Of a stretch of DNA of 64,000 nucleotides, positions 10,243 through 21,802 are shown in pieces. Each line of letters starts with the position of its first letter. Positions within the stretch are counted from its first letter, which is position 1. Origin of the DNA: Paraphaeosphaeria minitans (lineage: Eukaryota; Ascomycota; Dothideomycetes; Pleosporales; Didymosphaeriaceae); contig WJXW01000017.1 of the NCBI GenBank assembly GCA_015832175.1, positions 1,240,001 through 1,304,000 on the forward strand, in the 5' to 3' direction. The notes under the pieces were generated by a model. That model worked only from the letters and a program-made list of their open reading frames with translations. It ran no database searches and was not told the DNA's origin. A program made the position numbers and the translations under genes.

Positions 10243-13200
10243 ATGGATTTCCAGGTGCAAGGCTCTGTCCTTGTTGACGGAGAGTGGGTTTCGAGGTCAG
10301 CTGATGTCTACCGGATCATGTCGCAAACCCAGCAACAGGAAGACGTTGAAATGGGAGGCGTCGAAGACGTACCCCACATGCCCCCAGAGATCGGCATACT
10401 CACCAAGACAGTCGTTGGAAGTCCACTTTACAGTGCCATCATACCAGCCAACATTCGACACAAAGATCTCGATGACGTGGTTTTTATTGGAGAAGACTTT
10501 GTTCAACTCAAGGAAATCTGCGATTACGGGCATCTTCGGCACATCGCCACCAAGTCGGACTTCAAAGGCAAGATCCTGGCGGCTAAAGCATTTGGCGATC
10601 CCCGGAAAGTGCAAATCAACACTTCCGAGCGAAGTCCGCTCCTCAAGAGAGCATCTCTCCAGCGTGGACGAAGATCTACAACAGGGTTGGAATCGGATAC
10701 TCTGCCTCTTGAAGTCATCGTACTGACGCTCAGCACAAGGACGCTCATGTTCCTGTGGGCAAAAACTAATCACATAGGCCCAACGACCTTTGCCCAAAAA
10801 ACGATTCAACTGCCGACAGCGGCGTCACGGTTCAATCGACCGGGCCAGTTTCTGGCGATAGATCCACGATGTCGGGCCATAGCTGTCGCCGCTTACGAAG
10901 GCTGTTTCATGTTGTACAAGACGAAGACGATGCATGTATGGCGACGTGATATGCGAGCAGGGCGTGAAGAGGCTCCTATAATCGAAGAGCGGCAGTACTC
11001 GATCAATGGCCGGATCATGCATATGGATTTTCTTTCGGCAGGAGACGATGCGCATGTTGTTTTGATCTTCATTCTGGTCGACGAAGGCAAGATCAAGGTA
11101 GCGACGTACGATTGGGATCTTAGAAACAGTCTCGATGCCATGCCTAGGACAACTAGGTCTGCACTCTATTTCGGTAAGTCCAAAGTATCTTCGCTGCACC
11201 GTTTGTCTTGATGTGAACTAAGATATCTAGATAATAGCATTCCATCTCTCCTTATTCCTCTGAACCGTAGCACCGACTTCCTACTGGTCCAGAATGAGTA
11301 CATCTCTGTGTGCAAAGGAGTGTTGGCCGGGCCCCCGGTCATTACGCACCATCAAATACTTGATGGTTTCTTGGAGCAGCTCCGACCTGGCATTGACAAA
11401 GGTCAACCGCTCTGGGTTCAATGGGATCGGGCACCTCGAAATCCTGATTTCGCCAAAGAAGCCTTTTACTTAGCACGAGAAGATGGTGTCGTCATATACG
11501 TAGAGCTTGCCGATATTGCAGGCTCGCTCGATATCTCAGATGTTGGGAGCTGGCCGCATCCAATCGACACCGCATTTGCATGCCTCAAAGCCGACAGCTC
11601 GGAGTTTGCTCAGTCGTATCCTGATGTACTTGTTGCTGGAGGACACGGAAGTGATGGGCATATATGCAAAGTAGGCGCGTGGCCGAAAGAGTATGAAGAT
11701 AAGGTACCATACTCAGAGGCATACGCTTTAGGGTTGGTGGAATCGCTACCAAATTGGGCACCACTCACCGACTTTGCCGTAACCCCCCTTAGTAACCTGC
11801 CACTTCCGCATGATCGAAAGCGGGCCAATATCTTCGTTTCCAATGGCAAAGCTCCCCATGGAGAGGTGTCGCAGCTTCGAAGAGGGCTACGGGCTCTTGT
11901 CGACGATTCTTTCGAAGGGCTGAAAGGATCTACAGGATTGTGGATTGTCGATCGTGGAAGCACCACCTTGCAGCAAGATGGCCACTCTAGGAGACAAGGC
12001 TATGCAACGTTTATTGTCAACGCTCCTCCAGAGACCCTAGTTTTACGCGCTTCTCTAACGCAAGAGGAAGGGTCGTATGGCCAAGGAGGTTCGGGAAGTG
12101 CTGGGGATGGTGCAGTGTGGGAAACGGATCAACCAACTCAGGACGGTCTTATACGCCACGCGGAAACTATCTCGGCTTGTTCAATGACCGATAATTTGGC
12201 TGTTCAGATCACCTATCAAGAAGCTGTGCTTGTCCGGCGCCCACAATTAAATCGCGTTGGCTCAATCACTTTCCCTAATGCGCTCTTACAGGCGGCTTCG
12301 AAACCAGGCATTCCTTTCGTCGTGGTAGCTTTTCATGATGGATCGAATTCTGTCCTTCAAGTCATACCAGCGTTGGAGGGGAAAGCCTTCGAGGTCCCCG
12401 ATGAAAAAGGGAGCCAGTGGACCCTCCCCGATGATCCTACCTGCATCGATATACTGGTCTCCGACGATGGTCCTCTCATCTTCGTAGGGATCAGAAGCGT
12501 CGGATTTGCCCTGTTCGCGATTAGCGAGGAGGGTGTGCTCGAGCAGATTTGCCACACCGACGTACCTTCAGCTGGGCCTTTAGGCCTGCAACAAGTGTAT
12601 GAGAGTGCCGTGCTCCTAACTGCGCATGGTCACGAGAAGCTCGTGTGCGGCACGAGGACCGGCTTGTTGATCTGCGTTCACCTGGCAGGAATTAAGGCTT
12701 CCGCCCTCGATTGTGAGTATGCTATATAAATCATGGAACTGGCTAATTACTCGTAGCGCATATGCCTTCAATTACGAGAGTGGGAGACACCGCCGTATAT
12801 GTGACCCCGAACAAACTCGATCCCTCAACTTCATTTGTGGCTTGTGGTGCCGACTTCTGTCGGATCCACCTATCGAACCGTGATTTTGGCGTGGACATCG
12901 ACTCCATATGGCTCGACGATCCTCAAAACCCAGCCTATCTCCAAGGAGCTCTTAGTGCCATGGATCAAGTCTCCTTGTCAGCAACTTCCGACAAAGAGTT
13001 GGATGGCTTTATCTTCGCTGTTTTTGGAGACCGCATGGTCTACGCTCGATTGGACTATGACATTAAGCGGTCAGGCCAGGCCGCGACCCCTTTGTCACCA
13101 GAAGATGGGAAAGTCATCCCACGAAGATTGCCTACCACACAAACCCCAATAAAGCTTATGGTGCCGGACGATTTGCCCCACCACATGATCGTGGTCACCA

Positions 13201-14654
13201 GCGCGTTCGCAGCCGGCCAAGACAGAGAACAAAGTGGTCAACACAGGAAGGTCATGCTGTCCAGCATCAAGGTTATAGACCTAGTTGCTGATAAAACAAA
13301 CCCCGAAATCGAGATCAAGGGTGAATATGTGCCTGGTACGCCGAATAGCAAAGTTGCGAGATCAGAGATACCCTTGAAGCATTACGAACGCGTGCACTCA
13401 TTGGTCAGATGGGTGTTTTCCGCCGACGAAGATCGTCAGCATGCGCTTCTTTTGGTCGGCACTGAACTTAACCCACCCGAGGGAGATTCCAAAGGACGCA
13501 GACTTGTTCTGAACATTACCAAATCCGGCTTGAAACTACAAGACAAGAAGCGATTCGATGAGGCTGTACGCTGCATATCCGGTTACGACAATCAGCATAT
13601 CATCAGCGTCGTTGGGTCTACGCTACAAATCGAGCAGATAGAACGCACTGAGGCAGCTAGGTAAGAACATATCCAGTTTCTACGATCTGGGACTGATCTA
13701 TCCAGATGGAAGCGACGAGCACACATAGACCTACCTTCCCCTGGGGTCCACATGACCGTTTGCGATAATTTAGTTTACGTCTCGACTAGTCATGACTCTC
13801 ACCTCTGCTTCGAGGTCAAAAGGGTCCATCCGCCCCAGGGCGAGACCTTTGAGATCACCCAACTCTTCAGCGATTCGCGGCAGCGCAATTCCTTGCGCCA
13901 TCTCGTATACAAAGTGGCCAACACATCGAACTGCACAATTTCAAGTGTACATAAAGAAGCCACCATCACCCTGGTCACGGACAAGAGTGCCTCTGTCAGT
14001 GGTCTCCTTCAACCGCTCCGTACTTCGAGGAAGAGCGCAACCACGACCTTGTTTGAGGCTTGCCTTCCGCGCTCGATCATCCGTATCCAGCGTGGTGACA
14101 TTCGCCCTCCCTGGCGTCGCCGCTACAATCCCAACTTTCCTGATGACGCCACTCCGTATGGCGTCCTCAACGACGATATAATCGGCGCCGGTACAGACGG
14201 CACCATCATAAGTTTCACGACCCTGAACTACGGTGCACTGAATCTCCTCCGTCTGGTGCAAAATCTCATCGAGGCGAAACAAAGGAAGAACCCTGCCCTG
14301 AAGTTCAGCACTGTCAGAAAGACGAGCGGACACATATATAACCTTTTGCAGAGCGGAGTGGAGGTCGCACAGGAAGTCAACATCTCAGCAAGAGAGGTGG
14401 ACCCGATAGTTCAGTGCAGAGGTCCCGGGGCCCCGAGATTCAGGCACGTAGATGGGGATGTTCTGACTAGATTCTTTGAAGAGGGTGGTAGAGTGAGGAA
14501 CTTGGTTGAGTCAGGGTGTGATGAGGATGTTTGGAAGTTGTTCCTGTCTATGTACCCGGCGAGGTTTACAGAGCAAGAAGGCAGACTAGGGAAAGAGGTG
14601 GCCACACAAGCGGTGGAGGAGTGGATAAAGAGCATCCTCATGCCACTGTTATGA
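10243..14654 (+). CDS. DDB1/Rse1/CPSF-A-like beta-propeller protein (MMS1_N type)
   Basis: Four exons: 10243-11173, 11231-12712, 12757-13660 and 13706-14654; 1421 residues. The size, the N-terminal Rse1/Mms1-type propeller (e.g. NEYISVCKGV, HHQILDGFL, LWVQWDRAPRN, VLVAGGHGSDGHICKVG) and a C-terminal CPSF-A-like region (GDVLTRFFEEGG, FTEQEGRLGKEVATQAVEEW) place it in the DDB1/CPSF160/Rse1/Mms1 superfamily. Members act as scaffolds in DNA repair ubiquitin ligases, cleavage/polyadenylation or splicing. Which branch this protein belongs to cannot be told from sequence by eye. It looks more divergent than canonical Rse1 or CPSF160, which fits the fungal 'MMS1 N-terminal domain' group. All three introns are short (57, 44 and 45 nt) with good sites. 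An internal ATG at 10318 (MSQTQQQ) is an alternative start. Confidence 0.8.
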
Positions 14655-14990
14655 GGCGGGCGCGTGGTGAGGCTATCTCATTTACTTTTCTCTCTTCGGA
14701 AACACCTTCAGAACAGAGCCTGTAGTTTAGCATATTTACGTGAGATGGCCCGGATGATGCTAGAGACCGAGATCATGATGATGAGCTATGACGACCTGAT
14801 GCACTTGAAACAGTTCTTGCACCTGAGCTTCGGTGGGTACAGTACTTCTTCACGTATTCTCTGCACCAAGATTTCCTCGACCAAATGCGGCTAGCGTGAT
14901 ATTATCACATCAGCCATCTCCTGAACCGCGTCACATCCTCTCTCTCTATCAACACCAACGTCTTTTCTCTATCATTTAACTAACGTCGTC
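14655..14990. other. Promoter region of the SDR gene
   Basis: A short spacer with a pyrimidine-rich CTCTCTCTATC stretch just before the start at 14991. Nothing else recognised. Confidence 0.4.
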
Positions 14991-16025
14991 ATGGGAGGCT
15001 TTCTGGGGTTTGTGTACCGCCAGTGGACGGTTAAACCCAAACCTCTGCCACCGACCCTGTCCCTGTCAGGCAAAACAGTCCTAATCACAGGCGCCAACAG
15101 TGGCCTGGGCCTCGAAGCAGCGCGCGAGCTTGTATCGCGCAGATTGTCACGTCTCATCATAGCCGTCAGAGACCCTTCCAAAGGCGAGACAGCGAAGAAA
15201 GACCTTCTATCACAAGAGACTTCATCAACCTGCGAGATCGAAGTCTGGCCTCTCGACCACGCCTCCTACGAAAGCATCGCCGAGTTCGGCAAGCGGACAG
15301 AGGCGCTCGAAAGACTGGACTACGCGCTGCTAAATGCCGGCGTGAAGGTGATGTCGTACGAGAAGTCGGCCCTGGGACACGAGACAAACGTGCACATCAA
15401 CCACATCGGGACATCCGCTGTTTCTCTCGCCGTGCTCCCCGCGCTCACAACGACGAGTAGGAAATTTAACACAACTACGAGACTCACGATAGTGTCCTCG
15501 GAAGGCCACTTCTGGATCCCCTTCGAAGAGCGCAGCGCACCGGATATCCTCACGCACATGGACGACCCTAAGACATTTGGAACGCAGCAGCAGCGGTACT
15601 ACACTTCCAAGTTGCTCAACGTGCTTTGGACGCGCGAGTTGGCTTCTAGAATTTCTTCTAACGAGGTCGTGGTTAATACGGTGAACCCGGGGTTTTGCTA
15701 CAGTGGGTTGCACAGACACAGTGCGAGCCTTATCAATGTGTTTCTGTGGCTTTTTGCGTGGACGCCAGAGCAAGGGGGCAGTTGCTTGGCGGACGCATTG
15801 GTAAGGCGGGAGGGGAGTCATGGAGCGTATATCAGTGAGCAGCGGTTAACAGCGTGGGTTTGATTATGCAAAAGATGGATGCGGAGTCTGCTGACATGGG
15901 ACAGACCATCACCCTTCGTTCTCTCCCCTGAAGGCGCCACCGCGCAGAAGAAGATCTGGAGCGAGACGATGGCGCTGTTGAAGCAGGAAGCACCCGCAAT
16001 CGACACGTCTGCGGTGTCATCATAA
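14991..16025 (+). CDS. Short-chain dehydrogenase/reductase, retinol-dehydrogenase-like
   Basis: Two exons, 14991-15853 and 15905-16025; 327 residues. It shows the classical SDR fold motifs: TGANSGLGLE for NAD(P) binding, LLNAG (NNAG equivalent), a VSSEGH catalytic serine and YYTSK for the Tyr/Lys pair, followed by NTVNPGF. The C-terminus (PSPFVLSPEGATAQKKIW) is typical of the fungal retinol-dehydrogenase/WW-oxidoreductase-like group. The substrate is unknown. The donor is GTGGGT at 15854. A tempting GTGAGC at 15835 gives the wrong frame for exon 2, whereas 15854 joins perfectly with a 51-nt intron and a GCTGACA branch point. The gene ends 80 nt from the convergent gene at 16106. Confidence 0.88.
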
Positions 16026-16105
16026 CATCCCAGCAATGCAAATGCCTTCGACCGCTTGGATATTCTCAATCTAAACGCCCAGAACAGCGTAATCTCATTC
16101 GGACA

Positions 16106-16627
16106 TCATTCCCCGTGTTCCCGCTCAGCACCTTTCCACCTCCTGACTGCCCTGGCCCTCAACTCTACGGCCATATCCCCTGCTCCTCGCGACTCCCACA
16201 ACCTCGCATCCTCGGCCATCACCCCCTCCATCCCTTCCTTCTGCACCCGCGCTTTCAGCCGCGCAACTTCCACCGCGACCTCCACTGCCTCAAAGGCTTC
16301 CTCCAGCTCCTGCGTGGTACGCTCGAGCTGTGCTGCACTCCTCCGAAGGGCGGCGTTCGAGCCGATGGCGTCGTGGGCTATATGGCGGAGAAAAACGTAG
16401 TGCTTCTCGTAAGTGGAGAGGGTGGTGTGGAGGTGGGCATGCAGGGTGGAGAGGCGGGATGCCGCGGCTGTGAGGGAAGCGTCGAGGGCGAGGGACATGC
16501 GGTTGAGTGTAGCTGCGGATGTGGAGGAGGAATAGGTGTGGGGTTGCTGGATGCAGTGGTTTGTGAGCGGCTGGGTAGCGGATGTGGGTTTCCAGAACGG
16601 AGAAAGAAGGGAGTGGAATGTGGGCAT
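16106..16627 (-). CDS. Hypothetical coiled-coil protein, 173 aa
   Basis: Single exon. The start at MPTFHSLLSP is chosen because the sequence further upstream in frame is low quality. A Ser/Thr-rich N-terminus of about 45 residues could be a mitochondrial presequence. A long helical region follows, with heptad-like LERTTQELEEAFEAVEVAVE and a basic C-terminus (ELRARAVRRWKG). No known domain was recognised. A later start at MSLALDAS (about 44 residues in) is possible. The gene runs towards the SDR gene with an 80-nt gap. Confidence 0.7.
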   Translation of the reverse strand: MPTFHSLLSPFWKPTSATQPLTNHCIQQPHTYSSSTSAATLNRMSLALDASLTAAASRLSTLHAHLHTTLSTYEKHYVFLRHIAHDAIGSNAALRRSAAQLERTTQELEEAFEAVEVAVEVARLKARVQKEGMEGVMAEDARLWESRGAGDMAVELRARAVRRWKGAEREHGE

Positions 16628-16952
16628 TGCTGTTGAGCATGAGCGTTGGTAAGGGGGGAGATTGGGTGTGGCAATCAAGGCTGTGTCTACCCCGGTGGAG
16701 AGATACCAGGAACCAACGCGCAGAGAAAAGTCAAGGCGAAGAGCCTTCATGCCCCAGCTTTCACGCGCCACGTCTCTCCCCTTCCACTCTTTGTTTGTAG
16801 ATCTGGTGTCACACCCATCGCACTTCACTTCTCCAACCTATCTTCCACACACCCGCTCCTCCCATTCAACTGTCCTGCTCAAACCCTTCCTCCCCCCACA
16901 CCAACCCCCCCCCCTCCCCTCCCTCTTCGTCCAGTACCCACACCCTCCCACC

Positions 16953-17394
16953 ATGCCCCGAGACCCCACCGGCCAGCTCCACGCCGGCACCATCGGCCTC
17001 TTCGACGACGAAGACGAGCCCGAAGCCACCGCCCTCCGCAACACCGGCCGCGCCGCTCTCGTAGAACCGAGACATGCTAAGCCAGCCGCTCTACCCCCGA
17101 GACCCAGCTTATGGCACGTCCACCCAGCGCGTGCGTCGGCAGGAAAGCCATGATGAAGGTGCGCATGGAAATGCAGAGGCAGAGGTAGATGCGACAGCAG
17201 GGGAGAGGGGGCGCGGTACGGAGATGAGCTTGTACGACGCCGGCGAGGTGGATTGGGAGGTGGGTTCGCCGTTCTGTGACGAGCTGGGGCTGGTGAGGAT
17301 CAGGTCGCGGGATGGGCGGGATGGGCGGGATGGGCGGGTCGTGTTTCGGAGTCAGATACGGAGGGATGGGTCCATGTGCGGGAATGTGTGGTAG
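16953..17394 (+). CDS. Doubtful small gene: two overlapping ORFs in different frames
   Basis: The ORF from 16953 to 17153 (66 aa, MPRDPTGQLHAGTIGLFDDE) has the codon composition of a real N-terminus and follows a strong C/T-rich leader. It then changes to Pro/Arg/His-rich sequence. A second ORF, 17074-17394 (106 aa), overlaps it in another frame. It carries an acidic EVDWEVGSPF segment and a DGR triplet repeat. No GT donor within the first ORF gives a usable join, because the only candidate would make a 27-nt intron in the wrong phase. Either one ORF is real, or the gene carries a frameshift (real or from sequencing). The protein is not recognised. Confidence 0.3.
17306..17337 (+). repeat. 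9-bp tandem repeat, three copies
   Basis: GATGGGCGG occurs three times in tandem within the 106-aa ORF and encodes Asp-Gly-Arg repeats. Confidence 0.7.
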
Positions 17395-17518
17395 GTAATT
17401 CCACAGCTCATCTTGTCATGACTACAGACGATGGCACACGGCATGGTGTGCGGCAGGGCAGGTAGATGGTGGAAACGGCATTGCTGAGGCATGTACAACG
17501 ATCGTCGAGAGCGTTGAA

Positions 17519-17580
17519 GCTAGGTAGGTAGCCCCCCGCGGCGTTTTGTAGGTAGGTAGGTAGGTAGGTAGGTAGGTAGG
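17519..17580. repeat. GGTA tetranucleotide microsatellite
   Basis: A short TAGGTAGGTA block at 17521 is followed, after a 19-bp C/G-rich gap, by about eight uninterrupted GGTA units up to 17580. It lies 3' of the MFS gene, outside coding sequence. Confidence 0.85.
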
Positions 17581-17681
17581 AAATGCAAGCCCGCATGAAC
17601 TCCACCATACCTGCCAGAACTCCACCTGCCACAACATAACCCTCCCTAACACTTCCTCGGAATTACAACCTCTCCTCCCCC

Positions 17682-19468
17682 TCACGCCCTCCACCGGAAA
17701 CTCGGATGCTTCCAGTCCAGATCCTGCTGCTGCTGCTGCGTCAAGCCCGCCAACGCCTCGTCCACACCCGCGCTCCTCGCCTCCCTCTTCCTGTTGTCCC
17801 ACCGCATCCAGAACAGCAAGCTCGTGCTCAGCAGCAGTATGCAGCTGCTCGTCGCCAGATTCAGCCCGTTCCCAATGTGATAGTTGGGCTTGTCGAAGGG
17901 CAAAAAGCTCCACGTGGAGATCAGGCCGCCGATGTTGCCCAGCATGACGTTGGTCCCGATGGCGCTCGCGCGGGCCGTGTCGGACACGACGTTGGCCGAG
18001 ACCTGGGCGTTGCACAGCGCGCCAAAGGCAAAGGCACCCGATGCGATGAGGAAGGTTGCGCCGTAGCGCGTCTGCGCGTCCGAGGAGGCTAGGAACATGA
18101 TGTAGCCGATCATGATGAGTGGCGCGGAGAAGACGAAGAAGACGAGCCGTCGGTCGAAGCGCCAGGACAGGAAGGGGAAGACGAGTGTGAAGAAGCCGCC
18201 GACGACGTAGGGTGGGACCGTGTGCAGTTGTTGCGAAATGACGGTGTTTGTGGGGTAGATTGTTTGGACGATGGTGGGGGCGAAGAAGGCGAGGCCTTGG
18301 ACGGTGATGTTGTCTGTTGCGCGTGTGGGTCAGCTGGTGGGCAGGCATGTGAAGGTGGGATATGGAGAGGGGGGCTTACTGAGGAGGAAGATGAAGGAGG
18401 TAGTCAGCGTGACGGGACTCAGGATGCCGCGCAGCGTCTTTGTCTTGTCGATGCGATCCAGCACCTCTGTCGTCCCTACGCGCTCCGACTTGACTCTCGC
18501 ATGCGCCATATCCTTCTCCTCCTGCGTCAACCAGCGTGCCGTCTCGGGGCGGTCCGTCAGCGTGAAGAAGGCAATCAGCGAAAGCCCACATGTGATGATG
18601 CCCTCAATCGCAAAGATCATGCGCCAACTGTGAAGGCTCCCGAAGCTGTTGAGTTTCAGGATGGCGCTGGCGAGCAGCCCGCCAAACGCGCCGGCCAGAG
18701 GCGCCATGACGATGTACAGACTCAGGCGGAAGGCGAGCTCACTCCGGCGGTACCAGCGCGACATGTAGTAGGCGATGCCCGGCAGCATGCCGGCCTCGAA
18801 GACGCCGAGCAGGAAGCGCACTCCGCAGATGGCTGCCTTTGAATGCACGAAGGCAGTGCCGAGCGAGCAGATGCCGAAGCCCAGGGAGATGGCGGGGATG
18901 AACCATCCGGGGCCGAGCCACTTGCAGGCCATGTTACTCGGGATCTCGAAGACGATGTAGCTGATGTAGAAAATCGAGAGCACCATGTTGTAGTCGTACC
19001 CGGTCATTCCGAGGTCCTTTTCCAGGCCGGCGATTTTGGCATTTCCCTAGCGAGGTCAGTGTGAGCAAGATGGGTGAGCGGGACCGTGGAGATGTCTGAG
19101 CGAGGCGAGAACGAAGGCTACGAAGTCTTTTCGTCAAGCAGAAAGACAGATGCACGTCGTACCCAGTGCTGTACTCACGACGTTTGCTCTGTCAATGAAG
19201 CAGAAGAGGTACAGCAAAGCCACGGTAGGCACAATATATAGGTCGATCTTCCACCTGAGACGAGACTCAGCCTTGGGATCGAACTGGACGAGAGAGTGGC
19301 CGTATCTAGCAAACACCTTGTCAGCGCGTGTACCTATCCAACGCAAAGGAAGCCGGCTTACATGTCGGTCGCAACCTGGCCCCTCTCCGCAATCTGTCTC
19401 GCATCTCCCCCCTTGAGATGATCGAGATGGCCCGCCCCCATCTTCTCATCCACAGCCGCAGAAGTCAT
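17682..19468 (-). CDS. MFS transporter, Dal5 allantoate-permease family
   Basis: Four exons: 19468-19362, 19305-19179, 19046-18380 and 18313-17682; 510 residues. It is a plasma-membrane anion:cation symporter-type MFS protein; relatives carry allantoate, nicotinate, pantothenate or other vitamins and carboxylates. Diagnostic features are KIDLYIVPTVALLYLFCFIDRANV at the first helix (given here across its motif positions), GYDYNMVLSIFYISYI, the motif EIPSN, and RFLLGVFEAGMLPG in helix 4. The C-terminal half has the usual further helices and ends in a basic tail (FRWRA). All three introns carry GTAAGC/GTGAGT donors. The true substrate cannot be deduced. A minus-strand TATA box is about 90 nt upstream of the start. 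Confidence 0.92.
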
Positions 19469-20085
19469 GATGCTCAAAGGCGTGATAGTCCTGAACTTGT
19501 AAGACAAGCAACACACCGCGCACCGTACGTACGGCAGACTCAGCAGTCGGCAAGCCTTTTATACAAGCACGTCCACGGATAGCACACCGTCGCCCCCGCC
19601 CACACATCCCACACATCCCTACCGCCAAGCACGCCCTTGACACAATGCGTCCCCACCGCCGGGCCTTGGCAGCCGCCCCCGCGCCAACCAAAACCTGGGG
19701 AGGCGGGCGCTAACCCCAGGTTCGCCGGCGTGCATTGGCATTTCGGGCAACTGCACCGCGGGACGCACGCGCGGCTTGTGCTGCACGCGAGACGGGCGAC
19801 AGCGACGACGACGACGACCCTCGCAGCGTTGCCGTTGTGCGATTCCGGGGATAAACTACCGCTCCAGAGATACTGCCGTAGACTACCCCGCAGCCGCTGG
19901 ACTCGCGAACTCGCGCCTTGGAAGCAACAAGCAGGACGCAGTCCACCCCCGGATGTTTCTTTACCCGCCTCCATGCCATCCCAACAGTCCGTCAGGCAAA
20001 ACCAAAATCAATTTCAAACCAAAGGTATCCTTCCCATTCCGAAAACGCCATGTACCCCTCGATCCCTACCATGTCGCTGACGGAA
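19469..20085. other. Promoter of the Dal5-type gene and 3' flank of next gene
   Basis: GC-rich, gene-free. It contains the TATA box listed separately. ORFs on both strands are low-complexity Arg/Pro/Thr and are not believable. Confidence 0.45.
19556..19563 (-). promoter_or_regulatory. TATA box of the Dal5-type MFS gene
   Basis: TATAAAAG reads on the minus strand about 90 nt upstream of the ATG at 19468. Confidence 0.55.
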
Positions 20086-21399
20086 TCACGGCTGCACCTG
20101 GCTCACGTGCCCGCCCTGCCCAAGCCCGCCCCAATCGCTCTCGTCATCGCTGCCCACGTCTGTCCAGCTCGACGGCGTCATGATGCCCCTGTTCTCGCCC
20201 ACCTCGCTGAACCCGGCCTCCGTGAAGCCGGACTCTGAGAAGGTGTCAGACCGCGCGTCGTGGTCGGAGTCGTTCTGCATGCTCAAGATGCTCAAGTCGT
20301 CGGCCTGGCTGCCGACTAAAGATGCCCCTGCGAGGAAGCCGGAGCGGTCGGAACGCGGCGTGAGGGTGCCCGTGGATATGACCTCTGCTTCGTCATCCGG
20401 GTGAGCTTCCTGAACCTCAGAGGCAAAGGAGGAGAAGGATTGCGCGGCTTGGTCACCAGCTTCCGAGGCAGGAATTGACGCGGTCTGAGGGTCCTCAGGG
20501 TGTAGGTAGACCGATTCGGGGTTAACGTCAATGAGCTGGGCTGTAGTAGGCGAGGCAACGGGTTCGGCTTCAACGGTGGCAGAGCTTGCGCGGGTATCGG
20601 GTTCGGTGTAGAGGAACGGGTTTGGCGATTGTGCCTCCTCCTCGTCGCGGTCGAAGAGAACGTGGTCGTCGGAGAAGGGGTTCACCACAGCGGCTGCAGC
20701 GACAGAGCCAGCGGCGAAGCCAGCCGCCCCACGGTGTCGGGGTCCACTGCTGGAAGCGTCGATGCCGGTGGCGTTTTGAGCGGCTGAAGTGTCTTTCTTG
20801 AGCATGCCACTACTGCCGACAAGATCGTCGAAGCTCTTCTGGCTCGCGTTTGTCCTCGTGCGCTGTTGTCGCTCCGTCAACCCGTCCATTTCCTCTCCGA
20901 TGCGTGCAAGCTCGTCCAGATCAACGGCGATGCCCTCCTCTCGTGCACGCCTGATCAGGTCGTTGCGATTCTTCCTAATGATTTCCTCCCTCTGGCGACG
21001 CTTGCGTTCGTCGAAGTCGTCTGACGATTCGGACGGGCGGCGGGGCTGTATCTCGTCGCCGAGCGAGTGCAGCGCTACGGCAATCTTGCGGCGGGACTGG
21101 TCGACCCACTGTCGCACTTGGGGGGACTCATAAATGGCGATTCCGGCGGCGACAAGGACCGAGGCGGCGATTATGAGACCTGTGGAGAATGCCTAGTTAG
21201 ACCTCTGTAGTGCATGATGAGCGTGAGAGATAGGAGAAGCCGAACGAGCCCTGGAGCCGGGTCCTGCGAGCAGGTTGGCACGGGTAATGAAACAAAAGAG
21301 ACACGGGAAGCAATCAGAAGGTCGTGTAAGGCAGAGCGTGGTGTCGCGGCACAGCAGCGAGGCTTCGGTGGGCTTACCTTTGGCTAGTGGCGCAGGCAT
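20086..21399 (-). CDS. N-terminally membrane-anchored protein of unknown function, 371 aa
   Basis: Two exons: a tiny 22-nt first exon, 21399-21378 (MPAPLAKG), then 21179-20086, with a 198-nt intron (GTAAGC donor, ACAG acceptor). The join creates a hydrophobic signal anchor (LIIAASVLVAAGIAIYES). A charged helical segment rich in Arg/Glu follows (about 40-100: ERKRRQREEIIRKNRNDLI). The rest is a long acidic, Ser/Ala/Pro-rich disordered tail with NPFSDDH and NPFLYTEP repeats. The NPF motifs could bind EH-domain proteins of the endocytic or Golgi machinery (inference). I recognise no named domain. The short exon 1 is supported by the continuous anchor it produces and by the upstream TATA box. Confidence 0.8.
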
Positions 21400-21802
21400 C
21401 GGGACGGGCTGCTCTGGTGATGACTTGGACGGTGAAGGGGTGTATTGACGAATGTCGCTGCAGTAGCAATAATAGAGGGGGCTTCTAGGTAAACAGTATT
21501 TTATAGGACAGCCTGAAGGCTTCAACAAGGAGTAAGCAGGCGCGCTCAAGGCAGTGTCGTCGTAAGTGTTAGACTAGGTATCTAACGCCACCCACCTAAT
21601 AAAGTCCGAGCGCAAGTCGTCCAACATGGGTCGACGCGGGGCTTTCGGTCACCGGCCCGCGCTGTGCCTGTGCCTGTGGAGACAATGGGTTCTGGTCGAC
21701 GAATTCTATATTCATGTCTATGCACAAATCTCATCTACACGCTAAATGCAGATTTTGCCTTTCTATGATGAAGCCCGAATGGTGTACAAGTGAGAAATAT
21801 AA
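21400..21802. other. Promoter of the 371-aa gene and 3' flank of the nodulin-like MFS gene
   Basis: No coding signal. A minus-strand TATA box is at 21498-21505. Confidence 0.45.
21498..21505 (-). promoter_or_regulatory. TATA box of the 371-aa gene
   Basis: TATAAAAT on the minus strand, about 100 nt before the ATG at 21399. Confidence 0.55.

Noticed and set aside
17422..18348. 308-aa minus-strand ORF (MPAHQLTHTRNR)
   Set aside because: Out-of-frame shadow of the last exon of the Dal5-type transporter.
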